Positions 7,721 through 17,514 of a stretch of DNA of 64,000 nt are shown piece after piece (within the stretch, counting starts at the first letter, position 1; every line of letters begins with the position of its first letter). Below the pieces are notes generated by a model. The model ran no database searches. It was given only the letters and a program-made list of their open reading frames with translations, and was not told the DNA's origin. Origin of the DNA: Rhodohalobacter sp. SW132. GTDB lineage: Bacteria; Bacteroidota; Rhodothermia; Balneolales; Balneolaceae. The stretch spans positions 434,001 through 498,000 of the forward strand of contig NZ_QUOK01000002.1 in NCBI RefSeq assembly GCF_003390325.1, written 5' to 3'. A program made the translations under genes and the position numbers.

Positions 7721-9233
7721 CGAATCTAATTGTTTTAAAATGTTTAATGAGCCTGAAATATACGTTTATTCCGCTTAAAGTTACGCCCGGAATTCCCTGC
7801 CCCGGGAAGACAGTATCTCCGGTTAGGTAAAACCCTTCAAACGGTGTTTCTGCAGATGTCCAGTCGAGCAACGAACGGCTCATATGTTGTGGTATTCCTC
7901 CAACCCTGCCTTTTTTTCGATACACCCAGTTATTCCAGGTAACCGGTGTTGATGAAAATACAACGTTTATATCTCGTTTGTTGAAACCCGGCACCCGGGC
8001 GGACAGCAGATCAATAATTTGTTCCTGAACCTTCATCTTTGTCTGATCATATTCTCCGTTCAGGTTAAACCAGTATTCCGGTTCAACATGAGCTGAGACA
8101 TTCATAGTTCTCATTTGATCAGGTGATCGCACAGGGTCATTCGGATGCGACAAAGATACAAAGATTGAACCGGAATGCAGTCCTTCAATTTTTTGGTCAG
8201 GCTTGAGATGGATCTGGTGGTGAAGGGGAACATCATCGGGAATTCGATTTTTAAATGCGATCCCCATCGTAAATGCGCCCCAGGCGTGTTTATATTTCGC
8301 TGCCTCTTTTCTGAAATAGGTTGCCATTTCACCATGTGTGATCTCTTCGAGGTTCCAGACCGGCAGATTTGAGATGACCGTTTTGGCTTGATACTGGTTC
8401 TTAACACCATTTTTCTTCCCGGTTGTAACAATAAATCGCTCCCCTTTTCGATCCACATTAATAACAGCTTCTTTGGTTTTCGTGGTTCCGCCATGGTGTT
8501 CAATAAAATCGCGGAGTGTGTGTACCATTGTTATCAGCCCACCCGGCACGTAGTAATTGGTAGAGTTGGTATATGTAATTGCCGGTGCGCCAAACAGAAA
8601 AGCGGTCTGATCTGATGGTGCCTGAGCAGAAATCATGAGCTGTTCATCCAGAAATTTAAAGAATTCGGGATTCGTGATGCCACGGTTTGATGCTACATTT
8701 TTCACTGATTTAGAAGCGTAAGGCAGAACCCACACGTCAGTCGGATCATTTTTTAGCAGCGCCGCCCATTCCATCAATTTTTGAGGAGGGAAAAACGGAT
8801 TTCGCCCTGAGACTTTCCAAACAACATCTGCTACTGAAAAAGATAATTCCCAGAACGATTTTTGAGAGGCCTCTTCACCGAACTGTTGTACCGCTTCTTC
8901 TATCCAATTGTCGCGATCTCTCCACCGGGTAATCGTTCTTTCACCCATTTGTACCTGCATGGATGGTTCGAGAGGAATTTTGGGAATCGTAACCCCAAGT
9001 TTATCTTCTAAAATTCGCATCGGCTGATGTTGATCAAACCCGATTAGAGTGGTCGCACCGGACTCGAATGTAAATCCCTTGCGCGTGTATGATGAGCTGC
9101 AACCTCCAAGGGCGTGCGCTGCTTCGAGAACTAATACACTGTATCCGTCGGCTGCGAGTAAAGATGCGGCACTCATCCCTCCCATTCCGGAACCGATGAT
9201 AATGGCATCGTAAATGAATTCATTTTCTTTCAT
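7701..9233 (-). CDS. FAD-dependent oxidoreductase, phytoene desaturase / retinol saturase superfamily
   Basis: 510 residues. The N-terminal dinucleotide motif AIIIGSGMGGMSAASLLA spans about residues 10-27, followed by the VLVLEAAHALGGCSSSY acidic and GG region. The C-terminus has the GFYLTGDTVFPGQGIPGVTLSG FAD-binding signature of carotenoid desaturases and CrtISO/retinol-saturase-like enzymes. The reaction may be carotenoid desaturation, isomerisation or retinol reduction; sequence alone does not decide. No crtB or crtY is adjacent, so this is not a standard carotenoid cluster. It is the likely first gene of an operon with two rhomboids. Confidence 0.85.
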   Translation of the reverse strand: MKENEFIYDAIIIGSGMGGMSAASLLAADGYSVLVLEAAHALGGCSSSYTRKGFTFESGATTLIGFDQHQPMRILEDKLGVTIPKIPLEPSMQVQMGERTITRWRDRDNWIEEAVQQFGEEASQKSFWELSFSVADVVWKVSGRNPFFPPQKLMEWAALLKNDPTDVWVLPYASKSVKNVASNRGITNPEFFKFLDEQLMISAQAPSDQTAFLFGAPAITYTNSTNYYVPGGLITMVHTLRDFIEHHGGTTKTKEAVINVDRKGERFIVTTGKKNGVKNQYQAKTVISNLPVWNLEEITHGEMATYFRKEAAKYKHAWGAFTMGIAFKNRIPDDVPLHHQIHLKPDQKIEGLHSGSIFVSLSHPNDPVRSPDQMRTMNVSAHVEPEYWFNLNGEYDQTKMKVQEQIIDLLSARVPGFNKRDINVVFSSTPVTWNNWVYRKKGRVGGIPQHMSRSLLDWTSAETPFEGFYLTGDTVFPGQGIPGVTLSGINVYFRLIKHFKTIRFVEFPRQ

Positions 9234-9297
9234 ACGGATATGAACACCTTTCGAATGCCACCCTGTTCCGCAAAAATAAAATATCAGGTCCGAATCT

Positions 9298-10032
9298 TCA
9301 GGCAGGAACTGCAGTACTAAAATCTAACCCGGCCAAAACGGGTTGTTGAACTTTTTCATCACTCTCAATTAATCCGTCCCGTAAACGGATTATTCGGCGC
9401 GCATGATCCGCTATCTCCTGTTCGTGTGTTACCACGATGATGGTATTACCTCCACGATAGAGCTCCTCAAAAAGCCTCATGATCTCTTCGCCGGTTTTTG
9501 TATCGAGATTACCTGTCGGCTCATCAGCAAGCAGTATGGATGGATTATTGACGAGCGCCCGGGCAATGGCTACTCTCTGTCGTTGCCCCCCGGAGAGTTC
9601 ATTTGGTTTGTGATCCATTCGATCACCAAGCCCGACTTTAGTCAGTGTATCTGCCGCGCGCTTTTTTCTTTCAGATGTTTTTACACCTGCATAAATCAGC
9701 GGAAGCTCTACATTACTCAGGCAATCAGTTCTTGGAAGAAGGTTAAACGTTTGGAACACAAATCCGATTTCACGGTTTCGTGCCTCAGCAAGTTCACTGT
9801 CATCAAGCTGGCTTACATCGTGACCGTTTAGAATGTATGTGCCGGATGATGGCGTATCGAGACAGCCGATCATATTCATCAGAGTAGATTTCCCTGAACC
9901 GGACGGCCCCATGATTGCGATGTATTCATTTGAATTAACATCAAATGATACACCATTGAGAGCATGAACAAGCATGCTTCCCATTTTGTAAATCTTTTTC
10001 AGATCCCGTATTTCAATTACCGCATCACTCAT
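9298..10032 (-). CDS. ABC transporter ATP-binding protein, MacB/LolD type
   Basis: 244 residues. Walker A is GPSGSGKST (residues 42-50), the signature LSGGQ is at 146-150, Walker B is ILLADEP (166-172), and the switch His lies in VVTHEQEIA. The family-typical [10 protein letters not shown] and [14 protein letters not shown] regions assign it to the MacB/LolD/FtsE class that works with four-helix FtsX-type permeases. No permease is adjacent; the closest are the two at 15053 and 16282. It is 12 bases downstream of the adaptor gene, in the order tolC, adaptor, ATPase. Confidence 0.95.
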   Translation of the reverse strand: MSDAVIEIRDLKKIYKMGSMLVHALNGVSFDVNSNEYIAIMGPSGSGKSTLMNMIGCLDTPSSGTYILNGHDVSQLDDSELAEARNREIGFVFQTFNLLPRTDCLSNVELPLIYAGVKTSERKKRAADTLTKVGLGDRMDHKPNELSGGQRQRVAIARALVNNPSILLADEPTGNLDTKTGEEIMRLFEELYRGGNTIIVVTHEQEIADHARRIIRLRDGLIESDEKVQQPVLAGLDFSTAVPA

Positions 10033-10044
10033 AATTATCTCCTG

Positions 10045-11406
10045 CTAATTTGAAGCCAGCTGTTGACTATTTGTCACCCGAATGGCATCACCATTATTCA
10101 AGTCTCTGGAAAGAACCCGGTAACTGCCTGTAATCACTTCATCACCGGCACGTACACCATTCAAAATCTGTATGTGGGTGTTATCACTGATCCCGGTTTC
10201 CACTTCAACTCGCTTTGCAACTCCGTTGTCATTAAGGAATACAACTCTTCTGAAATCCTCATCGCTACCCGAAGAGCGTTTTTGTTCTGTTGTTTCCGAT
10301 CCAGTGGTATCAGAATCTGCAGACTCACCGGCAAAATCGCGAACCGTTACGGCTTGTATCGGCACAGCTACCACGTCTACAGCTGTATTTGTTCGAATAT
10401 CAACCGTACCTGACATGCCAGGCTTGAAAATCGGGGACGGAGGCCCGGCCGGTGATTCCTGATCAGAAACCTGTACAATTTGTGCTTCCGGACCCGCATT
10501 CAGATTATGCGGAGTTGTGATTCGTATCTTCACTTTGTAATTGGTAATCTGTTCAGCAGAACCTGTTCCGGTGATATCTGCAGAGTTTGCGATTTCTGTT
10601 ACCCTTCCCAAAAAGGAGCGGTTTGGGTATGCGTCTACTTCAATATCGGTTGTATCATCCACCGATACATTTACGATATCATTCTCATTCACCTCGACTT
10701 CCACTTCCATCTGATTCAGCCGTGCAATTCTCATCATCTCTGTTCCGGCTGTCTGGGCATTTCCCAACACCCTTTCACCACGTTCAATATTCAATCTGCT
10801 GATGGTTCCATCTTTCGGGGATCGGATAACCGTTTGCTGGAGTTCCTCCTCAGCCCTGCGAAGCTGCGCTCTTGCACTTTCAATCTGATATTCTGCAGCT
10901 TTGAAATTCGATTTTTGAGATTCGAAATTATTTTCACTTTGCATGAATTCCAGCTCAGATATCAGATCCCGGTCGTACAATTGTTTATTTTTCTGATACT
11001 CAATTTCAGCCTGTAATTTTGTGGACCGGGCCTGCTCCATACGAGACTGCTGTGTTAAAAGCATAGCATTGAGTTCATCAATCCGCGCCTGGTAAATGTC
11101 CGGTTTGATTCGGAGCAACAGATCGCCTTCCCGTACAAAATCTCCTTCCCGGACATTCAATTCAATTACCTCACCCGATACATCCGGACGAATAATCACT
11201 TCCACTTCCGGCTGTATTCGGCCTGACGCTGAAACAATTTGGGTAATGGTTCGCAACTCAGCTTCGGCAGAGGTAACAGATTTTTCGTTTTCTCCGCCGT
11301 CCATCCAACCCATAAGGTTGGCAAGTACACCGCCTGCTATGATCAGAACCACAAGGATTCCAAGTATTTTAAGTAACTTTTTTGTAGCTGATTGTTGCTT
11401 TCCCAT
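10045..11406 (-). CDS. periplasmic adaptor protein (MacA/HlyD type)
   Basis: 453 residues. One membrane anchor lies near residues 10-32. The lipoyl half (IRPDVSGEVIELNVREGDFVREGDLLLRI) is followed by a long alpha-hairpin coiled coil around residues 95-195. The second lipoyl half (VIRSPKDGTISRLNIERGERV) and beta-barrel and membrane-proximal domains come next. An acidic, Ser/Thr-rich low-complexity insert (about residues 370-395) sits in the C-terminal domain. It links the inner-membrane ABC permease to a TolC channel. It is 19 bases after the tolC-like gene on the minus strand. Confidence 0.93.
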   Translation of the reverse strand: MGKQQSATKKLLKILGILVVLIIAGGVLANLMGWMDGGENEKSVTSAEAELRTITQIVSASGRIQPEVEVIIRPDVSGEVIELNVREGDFVREGDLLLRIKPDIYQARIDELNAMLLTQQSRMEQARSTKLQAEIEYQKNKQLYDRDLISELEFMQSENNFESQKSNFKAAEYQIESARAQLRRAEEELQQTVIRSPKDGTISRLNIERGERVLGNAQTAGTEMMRIARLNQMEVEVEVNENDIVNVSVDDTTDIEVDAYPNRSFLGRVTEIANSADITGTGSAEQITNYKVKIRITTPHNLNAGPEAQIVQVSDQESPAGPPSPIFKPGMSGTVDIRTNTAVDVVAVPIQAVTVRDFAGESADSDTTGSETTEQKRSSGSDEDFRRVVFLNDNGVAKRVEVETGISDNTHIQILNGVRAGDEVITGSYRVLSRDLNNGDAIRVTNSQQLASN

Positions 11407-11425
11407 CTTTCGTACCTAATTCTAT

Positions 11426-12775
11426 TTAATTAAATTCTAAGGATTCATCCAAGCGGCCTATATAGAAATCCAGAAGCTGCTCCTGGAAAATAAAATTATA
11501 GACAGATTGAATTCGGTTTGATTGAGCCTGTACGTAATTTGCATTCGCCTGGTTCAATTCTATGAGTGTAGTGGAGCCAATTTCGTACCGCTGCTGTTCG
11601 GTTTCATAAGCTCGTTCAGCTGCAATCAATGATTTCTCAGTCGACTCCAGTTCTTTTGAGATCGCTATATAATCGTTATACGCCTGACGCACTTCTTCAC
11701 TGATCTGGAAGCGGATGTTATCCAGCTCGAGCTCACTGTTTTTTAGCTGAACCTGAGCATTCTGATAGTTGGCACGTGTGTTCCAGCGGTTGAAGATTGG
11801 AATGGAGAGTGAAAAACCTACGCTTCTGGTTACGTTCTGGTCAAAAAACTGATCGCCGAAAGGGATAGTTTCACCAAGAAGTACCCGTTGGTCACTATAA
11901 TTACTACCGATACTTGCACTGAAAGTTAATGATGGCATGAAGTCCGCACGGACGATCCTTCGGTTCTGTTCATTACTTTCAATGGTTTTTTCCTGCGCCA
12001 GGTAATCTCGTCGTGACTGCAGAGCCGATTCTATCATCTCATCCATATCAAGTTCAACCGGCATGAGTGCAAGTTCATCGGTATCGGGTACACTTACTTC
12101 GATATCTGTGATTTCCGGGTCCTGCATGATGCGTATCAGCCGGGCGATGCTTACTTCGAGTGAGTTTTCACTCTGGATCACCGCAAGTTCATCATTTGCA
12201 ACAGTTGCTTCCTGGTTGTAAAGATCAACCGTTGGCCGCGAACCGACTTCAACCTGGGCTTCAACTTGCTGAAGCTGACTTTCACTTGCTTCCAAAGAAC
12301 TTTCAGCAATTTTAAGAAGTTCTTTATCTAATACTACCTGCAAATATCTTGAGGCAGTATCAAATATAATCGATTCCCTGAGGCGCTGAAGGTCAAGTTC
12401 CTGGGCATCCCGGTTAATTTCACTTTGCCGCAGACTGGCAATGTTTGAAAACCCGTTAAATACGGTAACCTGGGAACTCAGACCACCGCTTAAACGGAGG
12501 CTGCTTCGATCTTCAAACGCAAGGTCTTCCTGGATAAACTGGAGACCTGCATCGCGGCTGCCGTTAAAGTTTGCGCTAAGTGAGGGAAGGAAATCTGCAC
12601 GGGCACTCCAGATCCGGGTATCGGCGAGGTCGAGATTGTTATCGGCCTGTTTTAACTGGTAGTTGTTCTCCAGGGCAAGCTGAATGGCATCATTCAATGT
12701 CAGGTTATGTGTCTGCGCCTGAACAATCATGGGTACAAGTAAAAATGCTGAGATGACTATAAGTTTTCGAATCAT
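11426..12775 (-). CDS. TolC-family outer membrane efflux protein
   Basis: 449 residues with an N-terminal signal peptide ending near AQAQ. Two repeated long helical segments give the TolC coiled-coil barrel pattern; conserved parts include NLTLNDAIQLALENNYQLKQA at the N-terminus and an EVRQAYNDYIA helix in the second half. It forms the outer-membrane tunnel for the adaptor and ABC exporter encoded just downstream. It appears to be the first gene of the tolC, adaptor, ATPase operon. Confidence 0.95.
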   Translation of the reverse strand: MIRKLIVISAFLLVPMIVQAQTHNLTLNDAIQLALENNYQLKQADNNLDLADTRIWSARADFLPSLSANFNGSRDAGLQFIQEDLAFEDRSSLRLSGGLSSQVTVFNGFSNIASLRQSEINRDAQELDLQRLRESIIFDTASRYLQVVLDKELLKIAESSLEASESQLQQVEAQVEVGSRPTVDLYNQEATVANDELAVIQSENSLEVSIARLIRIMQDPEITDIEVSVPDTDELALMPVELDMDEMIESALQSRRDYLAQEKTIESNEQNRRIVRADFMPSLTFSASIGSNYSDQRVLLGETIPFGDQFFDQNVTRSVGFSLSIPIFNRWNTRANYQNAQVQLKNSELELDNIRFQISEEVRQAYNDYIAISKELESTEKSLIAAERAYETEQQRYEIGSTTLIELNQANANYVQAQSNRIQSVYNFIFQEQLLDFYIGRLDESLEFN

Positions 12776-13119
12776 AGTAAATTTGGTAATTGTTTTGAGT
12801 GGTACTACGGAGAAGTGTAAGCAGAGTTACAGAAAATTTATTCCGATTTGGCAGAAAAATACTTTTTTTAACATCGTCGCAAAAAAAACCTTGTTTAAAA
12901 GGTTTTAACCAATGTGCAGATTCAGCAAATCGCGCTAAAGTATTCCCGATGTTAAAAAAAGAATCCGTATTCGATTTGGTTTTGTTTCTTCACACAAATA
13001 TTGTGTTCACTCAAAATTAATAAGCAGACCAGTAATTGGATCATTGCGCGAATCAAACCGATAGATTAATATGAAAGACCACTATATAATCTATCCGCTC
13101 TAAAATCATAAATTGCATA
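12776..13119. other. divergent promoter region between tolC-like and DUF4256 genes
   Basis: 344 bases with several A- and T-runs. It must carry the promoters of the exporter operon (minus) and of the DUF4256 gene (plus). I see no clear palindromic operator, RNA gene or coding remnant. Confidence 0.35.
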
Positions 13120-13680
13120 ATGAAAGAACTATCTTCTAAACAGCGGGATGAACTTTTCTATATTCTTAAAACCCGCTTTGAAACGAACATGAATCGTCAT
13201 GAACACGTGGACTGGAAGACGGTCAAGGATAGGCTGAGTTCGAAAAGATCAGGAAAGAAACTCTGGTCTCTTCAGCAAATGGAAACTACCGGTGGAGAAC
13301 CCGATGTAATTGAGCATGATGATAAGACAGGCGAACTCATATTTTTTGACTGCTCTGAGGAAAGTCCCAAAGACCGCAGAAGTGTGTGTTATGATCAACA
13401 AAGCCGGGAATCCCGAAAAACGCATAAACCTGCAAATAGTGCACTTGAGATGGCATCTGCGATGGGGATTGAACTCTTAACCGAAGAACAGTATCGTCAC
13501 CTTCAAAAAGTGGGTGCGTTCGATTTAAAAACGTCAAGCTGGGTAAAAACACCTTCTGAAATCAGAGATCTCGGCGGAGCACTTTTTTGCGACCGGCGGT
13601 ATGATACTGTTTTTGTGTATCACAACGGTGCGCAATCATACTACGCATCAAGAGGTTTTCGTGGGGTGTTGAGAATCTGA
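13120..13680 (+). CDS. DUF4256 domain protein
   Basis: 186 residues covering the complete DUF4256 domain. The DELFYILKTRFETNMNRH opening, the FFDCSEESPKDRRSVCYDQQ block and the C-terminal RRYDTVFVYHNGAQSYYASRGFRG block are characteristic. Homologues are cytosolic proteins of unknown function found across Bacteroidota and Firmicutes. It is a lone plus-strand gene sitting between the two halves of the exporter genes, with no sign of a membrane segment. Confidence 0.85.
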   Translation: MKELSSKQRDELFYILKTRFETNMNRHEHVDWKTVKDRLSSKRSGKKLWSLQQMETTGGEPDVIEHDDKTGELIFFDCSEESPKDRRSVCYDQQSRESRKTHKPANSALEMASAMGIELLTEEQYRHLQKVGAFDLKTSSWVKTPSEIRDLGGALFCDRRYDTVFVYHNGAQSYYASRGFRGVLRI

Positions 13681-13864
13681 AATGTGTGGATAAGGTATGT
13701 TCAATTGTGGAATTCTGGAGATATGCGAATGATAAGCTTTCAAATGTGATCCCTCTTATGTGTACTTGTTACAACTACCGGCCTTCTCGGTTCAGCGATC
13801 CGAGGTACATAGAAATTCCGGACTCTTGCAAACTTTCTGTGTACCCAAAAACTTTATTTTAGAA

Positions 13865-14293
13865 TCAAAATCTATCTTTTGGGTCATATTTTGGCTTACT
13901 CTCCTCTTTCTTTATCTCTTTCTCTTTAAATCGGGGCATAACTTTTTCATCCAGCATGTCTGATAAATAGAGCATGGCTCTCTGAGCCGCAACGCGTTTC
14001 AACTCAGCCATAAAAAGTGATGAGAATCCGGTGCCATGAGCTATCGGCCTCCTGCTTCTTCTCCGGCTACCCCCGGTAAGAAAACCGACGACAAATCCCA
14101 CACCTATTGAAACCCCAACAGCCTTAAAAGGGTTTTTCCGAATCTCTTTCATCGGCTGAAGTGCTTTTTTTACACTGTTTTCGATTTTTGATGTTTGATC
14201 AGAATATTTCGTCTCAATTCGATCTATTTCAGCCTTCAGTTCCTGTTTTCTCTGTTTGATACTTTTAAGTGTTATGTCGTTACGATTGCTCAA
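13865..14293 (-). CDS. hypothetical protein with coiled coil and short hydrophobic glycine-rich segment
   Basis: 142 residues, function not recognised. The N-terminal 45 residues form a charged coiled coil. A short glycine-rich hydrophobic segment follows (FKAVGVSIGVGFVVGFLTGG), then an RRRSRRP basic patch and a basic, acidic tail. The layout resembles YqjD/ElaB-type anchored proteins. The start overlaps the stop of the holin-like gene by four bases (ATGA), which argues for one operon with the genes at 14290 and 14727. Confidence 0.7.
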   Translation of the reverse strand: MSNRNDITLKSIKQRKQELKAEIDRIETKYSDQTSKIENSVKKALQPMKEIRKNPFKAVGVSIGVGFVVGFLTGGSRRRSRRPIAHGTGFSSLFMAELKRVAAQRAMLYLSDMLDEKVMPRFKEKEIKKEESKPKYDPKDRF

Positions 14294-14721
14294 AGCTGGT
14301 TCTGTTTTGGATGTACTTTCGCTGATGGTTTTGCCTCTTCTTCACTTTCAGTAATTGAATCTCGTATTTGGAGTGTGACTTTCTGAATAATTTCAGCCTG
14401 TATTTTCTCCTCCAGTCCGCGAGAACTGCCCTTATACAGCACAAATCCGAGTATGACTAAAGGGAGAGCAGCCAGAAGGAATCCAAGAGCCTGACTGTTT
14501 AAAAGGTCACCCAGAAAGAAACCGAGTGCAATCCACAGAAAAATTGCGCCGACACTCAAAAAAAGAACGCCAACAAGCTTTTGAATGGAAGCGGAAGCAG
14601 CAGATGCAACCTGTTCGGCTATCGAAATGGAGAAAAGCTCCAGACGGCTCTCAATGTAGGATTTCAGATCTTTCCCCGGTTTAATCTCATCTTCCGGGGG
14701 TTTTATCGGTTGATTTAACAT
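14290..14721 (-). CDS. phage-holin-like (holin-X / YqjE type) membrane protein
   Basis: 143 residues with two adjacent hydrophobic helices around residues 48-98, a preceding amphipathic helix (LKSYIESRLELFSISIAEQVASAA) and a polar C-terminal tail. This matches the putative holin-X family. In proteobacteria yqjE is found next to yqjD and yqjK, and the same three-part arrangement is seen here. No phage genes are nearby, so a lytic role is unlikely; an envelope or osmotic stress role is inferred from family context. Confidence 0.75.
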   Translation of the reverse strand: MLNQPIKPPEDEIKPGKDLKSYIESRLELFSISIAEQVASAASASIQKLVGVLFLSVGAIFLWIALGFFLGDLLNSQALGFLLAALPLVILGFVLYKGSSRGLEEKIQAEIIQKVTLQIRDSITESEEEAKPSAKVHPKQNQL

Positions 14722-14726
14722 TCAAA

Positions 14727-14939
14727 TCAGGATCTGAAGATTTTACCAATCAGATATCCTGCAGCTGCGCCAAGTAAAACACTTTGGATCGGGTGTTTAC
14801 GGATAAAAAGTTCTGTATCTGTTTTTACTTCGTTGAAACGATCCTTCAGCTCGGCATTTTCTATGATTTGCCGGCCTTCATCAATTACATCCTCAAGTTC
14901 TTCATTCAGGCTATTCAAAATATCTTCTTCCATGTCCAT
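14727..14939 (-). CDS. DUF883-like (YqjD/ElaB-type) C-terminally anchored protein
   Basis: 70 residues: an acidic helical N-terminus, then RKHPIQSVLLGAAAGYLIGKIFRS, the Pro-x-x-Ser glycine-zipper membrane anchor typical of DUF883 proteins. Homologues in E. coli are tail-anchored inner-membrane proteins that associate with ribosomes in stationary phase. It is the first gene of the three-gene unit 14939-13865 and lies 113 bases downstream of the ABC permease genes. Confidence 0.8.
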   Translation of the reverse strand: MDMEEDILNSLNEELEDVIDEGRQIIENAELKDRFNEVKTDTELFIRKHPIQSVLLGAAAGYLIGKIFRS

Positions 14940-15052
14940 CTTTGATTTCTGTTATTAAAATTGAAATTTAAGATAAGATGTTGATCTATAATGAGAAAGA
15001 AGATTTCGGATAAATCGTTCACATAATTTAAAAACAAACTATGTGAAACTGT

Positions 15053-16279
15053 TTATTCGTACCTGAGGCTTTCAATCGGATCAAGACGTGCGGCTTTATA
15101 TGCGGGATACACCCCAAACAGTACCCCGATCACCGTCATCCCAATAATTCCGCCAACTGCTGATCCCCAGGGAAGAACGATGTTAGCATCGAGATAGAGT
15201 GCGGCCACATTGCCCAGCCCAATTCCGGCAATGATGCCAATCACGCCGCCAATCTGGCAAATTGCTATTGTCTCCATCAAAAACTGGGATACAATCGCTT
15301 TTCGGGTAGCTCCGACCGATTTTCGAAGCCCAATTTCACGGGTTCGCTCACTTACAGAAACGAGCATGATGTTCATCACACCAATACCGGCTCCGAGCAG
15401 CACGACCCCACCGATCACAAAACCTATCATATAAAGAATTCCTGTAAAACTTTCGAATGTGCTGCTCAGGGATTCATTCGTCGTAATTTCAAAATCGTTC
15501 TGTTCGCCGGGATCTACTTTTCGAATCACGCGCAACACACCGGTGATTTCATCAATGGCGTTCTGAATATTTTCAACGGACCCGGCCCGGACCTGGATTC
15601 CAATATTCTGATTTCGGCCATAAAGTCCGGCCAGGTTTGAGTAGGGTACCACCACAAATCGGTCCAGCGTACTTCCAAATACATTGCCCTTCGCTTCAAC
15701 CACACCGATCACCGTGTATCGCCGGCCCTCAATGCGAATGGTTTTGCCAATGGCATCCTGGTTTTCAAATAGAGCAGATTCCACATCAGCGCCAATTATC
15801 GCTACTGAACGTGCATAATCAATATCTTCAGGCAAAATATTTCGGCCGCTGGCCAGTGTATATGCGTTGTTGTCTAAATAATATTCATTCCCTCCTCTGA
15901 TCCCGATATTCGGCTCTGTCTCTTCATTTTCAAAAACCACTCTTGTGGTTCGATAGGTTCGGTTTGGCCCCACTTCTGAAGCCTGGTCACTTAAATCCTG
16001 CAGTCGCTCCATCTGGTCAATGGTAATATCCTGCCGGTTTCTGAACCGCTCCCAGTCCATCGGTCCCATCGAAATCGCCGGTGTTTTTGTGACCGTGATG
16101 ACGTCACCACCCATCAGGCTGAGAGTATCTTTAAAATAGGTATCGAGAACAAGCACTGCGGTGTTCGCGCTGATGATAGCAAAAACACCTACCGAAATGG
16201 CAAGCAGCGTGAGTGATGATCTCAGTTTGTTTGACCGGAGTGAATCAAAAGCCTGGCGAAATACTTCAATGAAATTCAT
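15053..16279 (-). CDS. ABC transporter permease, MacB/FtsX type
   Basis: 408 residues with the usual order. A first membrane helix (residues ~22-45) is followed by a large periplasmic MacB core domain (~46-280), then three helices in the FtsX domain. The ERTREIGLRKSVGATRKAIVSQFLMETI block after helix 2 is the classical coupling region, and the protein ends YKAARLDPIESLRYE. There is no ATPase domain. It starts two bases after the stop of the related permease at 16282, and the two may form a heterodimer driven by the ATPase at 9298. Confidence 0.93.
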   Translation of the reverse strand: MNFIEVFRQAFDSLRSNKLRSSLTLLAISVGVFAIISANTAVLVLDTYFKDTLSLMGGDVITVTKTPAISMGPMDWERFRNRQDITIDQMERLQDLSDQASEVGPNRTYRTTRVVFENEETEPNIGIRGGNEYYLDNNAYTLASGRNILPEDIDYARSVAIIGADVESALFENQDAIGKTIRIEGRRYTVIGVVEAKGNVFGSTLDRFVVVPYSNLAGLYGRNQNIGIQVRAGSVENIQNAIDEITGVLRVIRKVDPGEQNDFEITTNESLSSTFESFTGILYMIGFVIGGVVLLGAGIGVMNIMLVSVSERTREIGLRKSVGATRKAIVSQFLMETIAICQIGGVIGIIAGIGLGNVAALYLDANIVLPWGSAVGGIIGMTVIGVLFGVYPAYKAARLDPIESLRYE

Positions 16280-16281
16280 AT

Positions 16282-17514
16282 CTATTCGTATCTGAGAGAT
16301 TCAATGGGGTCTGATTTAGCCGCGCGGCTGGATGGCAGATATCCAAACAATAGCCCCACGGCGGTACAGATCAGGATAGCGTTCAGGACGGTGGTCCAGT
16401 CCATATAGGCTACAAAGATCTGGTTGATTAGCTGGGTGATTCCGATCGAAAGTATCACGCCGATGATTCCACCAAGAAGGCAGATTACGATCGATTCCAT
16501 TAAAAACTGCATCATAATTTCCCACGATTTTGCGCCAACAGCTTTGCGAATACCGATCTCTTTCGTGCGCTCTTTCACCGAAACAAACATGATGTTCATC
16601 ACCCCGATACCTCCGACAAACAGGGCCAGGCCGGTCAGAAAAATTCCGATACCGTAAATGGCTACCTTCATACCCTGAAACTCCTGTTCGAATAGCGCAG
16701 CCTGGTTGATGGCAAAATCATCATCCTCCAGTGGATCGAGTCCACGAATCTGACGCATTGCCCCGATAACTTCGTATTCACCTTCAGTGAGTGTGGCCTC
16801 ATCAGGAAACTGAACCGAAAGCTGTATACCCCATCGCAGATCATAAATGGTGCCATATGCGGATATGGGCATAATCATTCGATTATCTCCATCCTCCAAC
16901 CCAAGGAAATTGCCCTGCTTCTCCAATATTCCAATCACCGTAAACCGCTGACCGCGAATGCGAACCTGTTTGTTTAGCGGGTCGGTGTTTTCAAATAGCG
17001 CATCGGCTACAGTTGCTCCTAAAATGACAACCCTCGCAGCACGCTGCTCTTCCTCGTCGGTAAAAGCACGCCCATCTTCGATATTTAATCCTGCGGTTTG
17101 GAAATAGGTGGATGTAGCCCCGTTGAGAGAAACACTTTCAACGGTTCGGTCCTGGTAGCGAATTGACGTTCTTCTGGATGCGGACGCCGAGACCTGGGAA
17201 GCAGTTGGTACAAGGTCTCTGAGCTGATCTGTATAAGCCAGACGCATTTCACGCCTGTTTCTGTATTCCCACCAGCGATATTCACCTCCGAAACCCCATG
17301 GCCACTTTTCCACAAATACAACATTTCGCCCAAGCATATCCATACTCTCTTCAAAAGAACGGTCGATTCCGTCTGAAATGGTATTCATTGCCGTTACGGA
17401 CACAATTCCGATAACAATACAAGTTGTGGTGAGCGTTGCCCGCAATTTATTTGTCCAGAGAGCCGACAGCGCAATTTTCGACCCTTCAGATAAGCTTAGT
17501 AAAATCTTTTTCAT
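16282..17514 (-). CDS. ABC transporter permease, MacB/FtsX type
   Basis: 410 residues from the ATG at 17514. An upstream in-frame ATG at 17583 would add 23 polar residues ahead of the expected KKILLSLSEGSKIALSALWTNKLRATLT start, so it is disfavoured. It has the MacB periplasmic core and FtsX domain with ERTKEIGIRKAVGAKSWEIMMQFLMESI, and ends RAAKSDPIESLRYE, very like the next gene. The pair looks like an ancient tandem duplication. It is divergent from bshB1, which starts at 17679. Confidence 0.92.
   Translation of the reverse strand: MKKILLSLSEGSKIALSALWTNKLRATLTTTCIVIGIVSVTAMNTISDGIDRSFEESMDMLGRNVVFVEKWPWGFGGEYRWWEYRNRREMRLAYTDQLRDLVPTASQVSASASRRTSIRYQDRTVESVSLNGATSTYFQTAGLNIEDGRAFTDEEEQRAARVVILGATVADALFENTDPLNKQVRIRGQRFTVIGILEKQGNFLGLEDGDNRMIMPISAYGTIYDLRWGIQLSVQFPDEATLTEGEYEVIGAMRQIRGLDPLEDDDFAINQAALFEQEFQGMKVAIYGIGIFLTGLALFVGGIGVMNIMFVSVKERTKEIGIRKAVGAKSWEIMMQFLMESIVICLLGGIIGVILSIGITQLINQIFVAYMDWTTVLNAILICTAVGLLFGYLPSSRAAKSDPIESLRYE

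Noticed and set aside
14290-14721. Prophage holin
   Set aside because: No phage lysis, capsid or integrase genes nearby; context matches the YqjD/YqjE-type chromosomal set.
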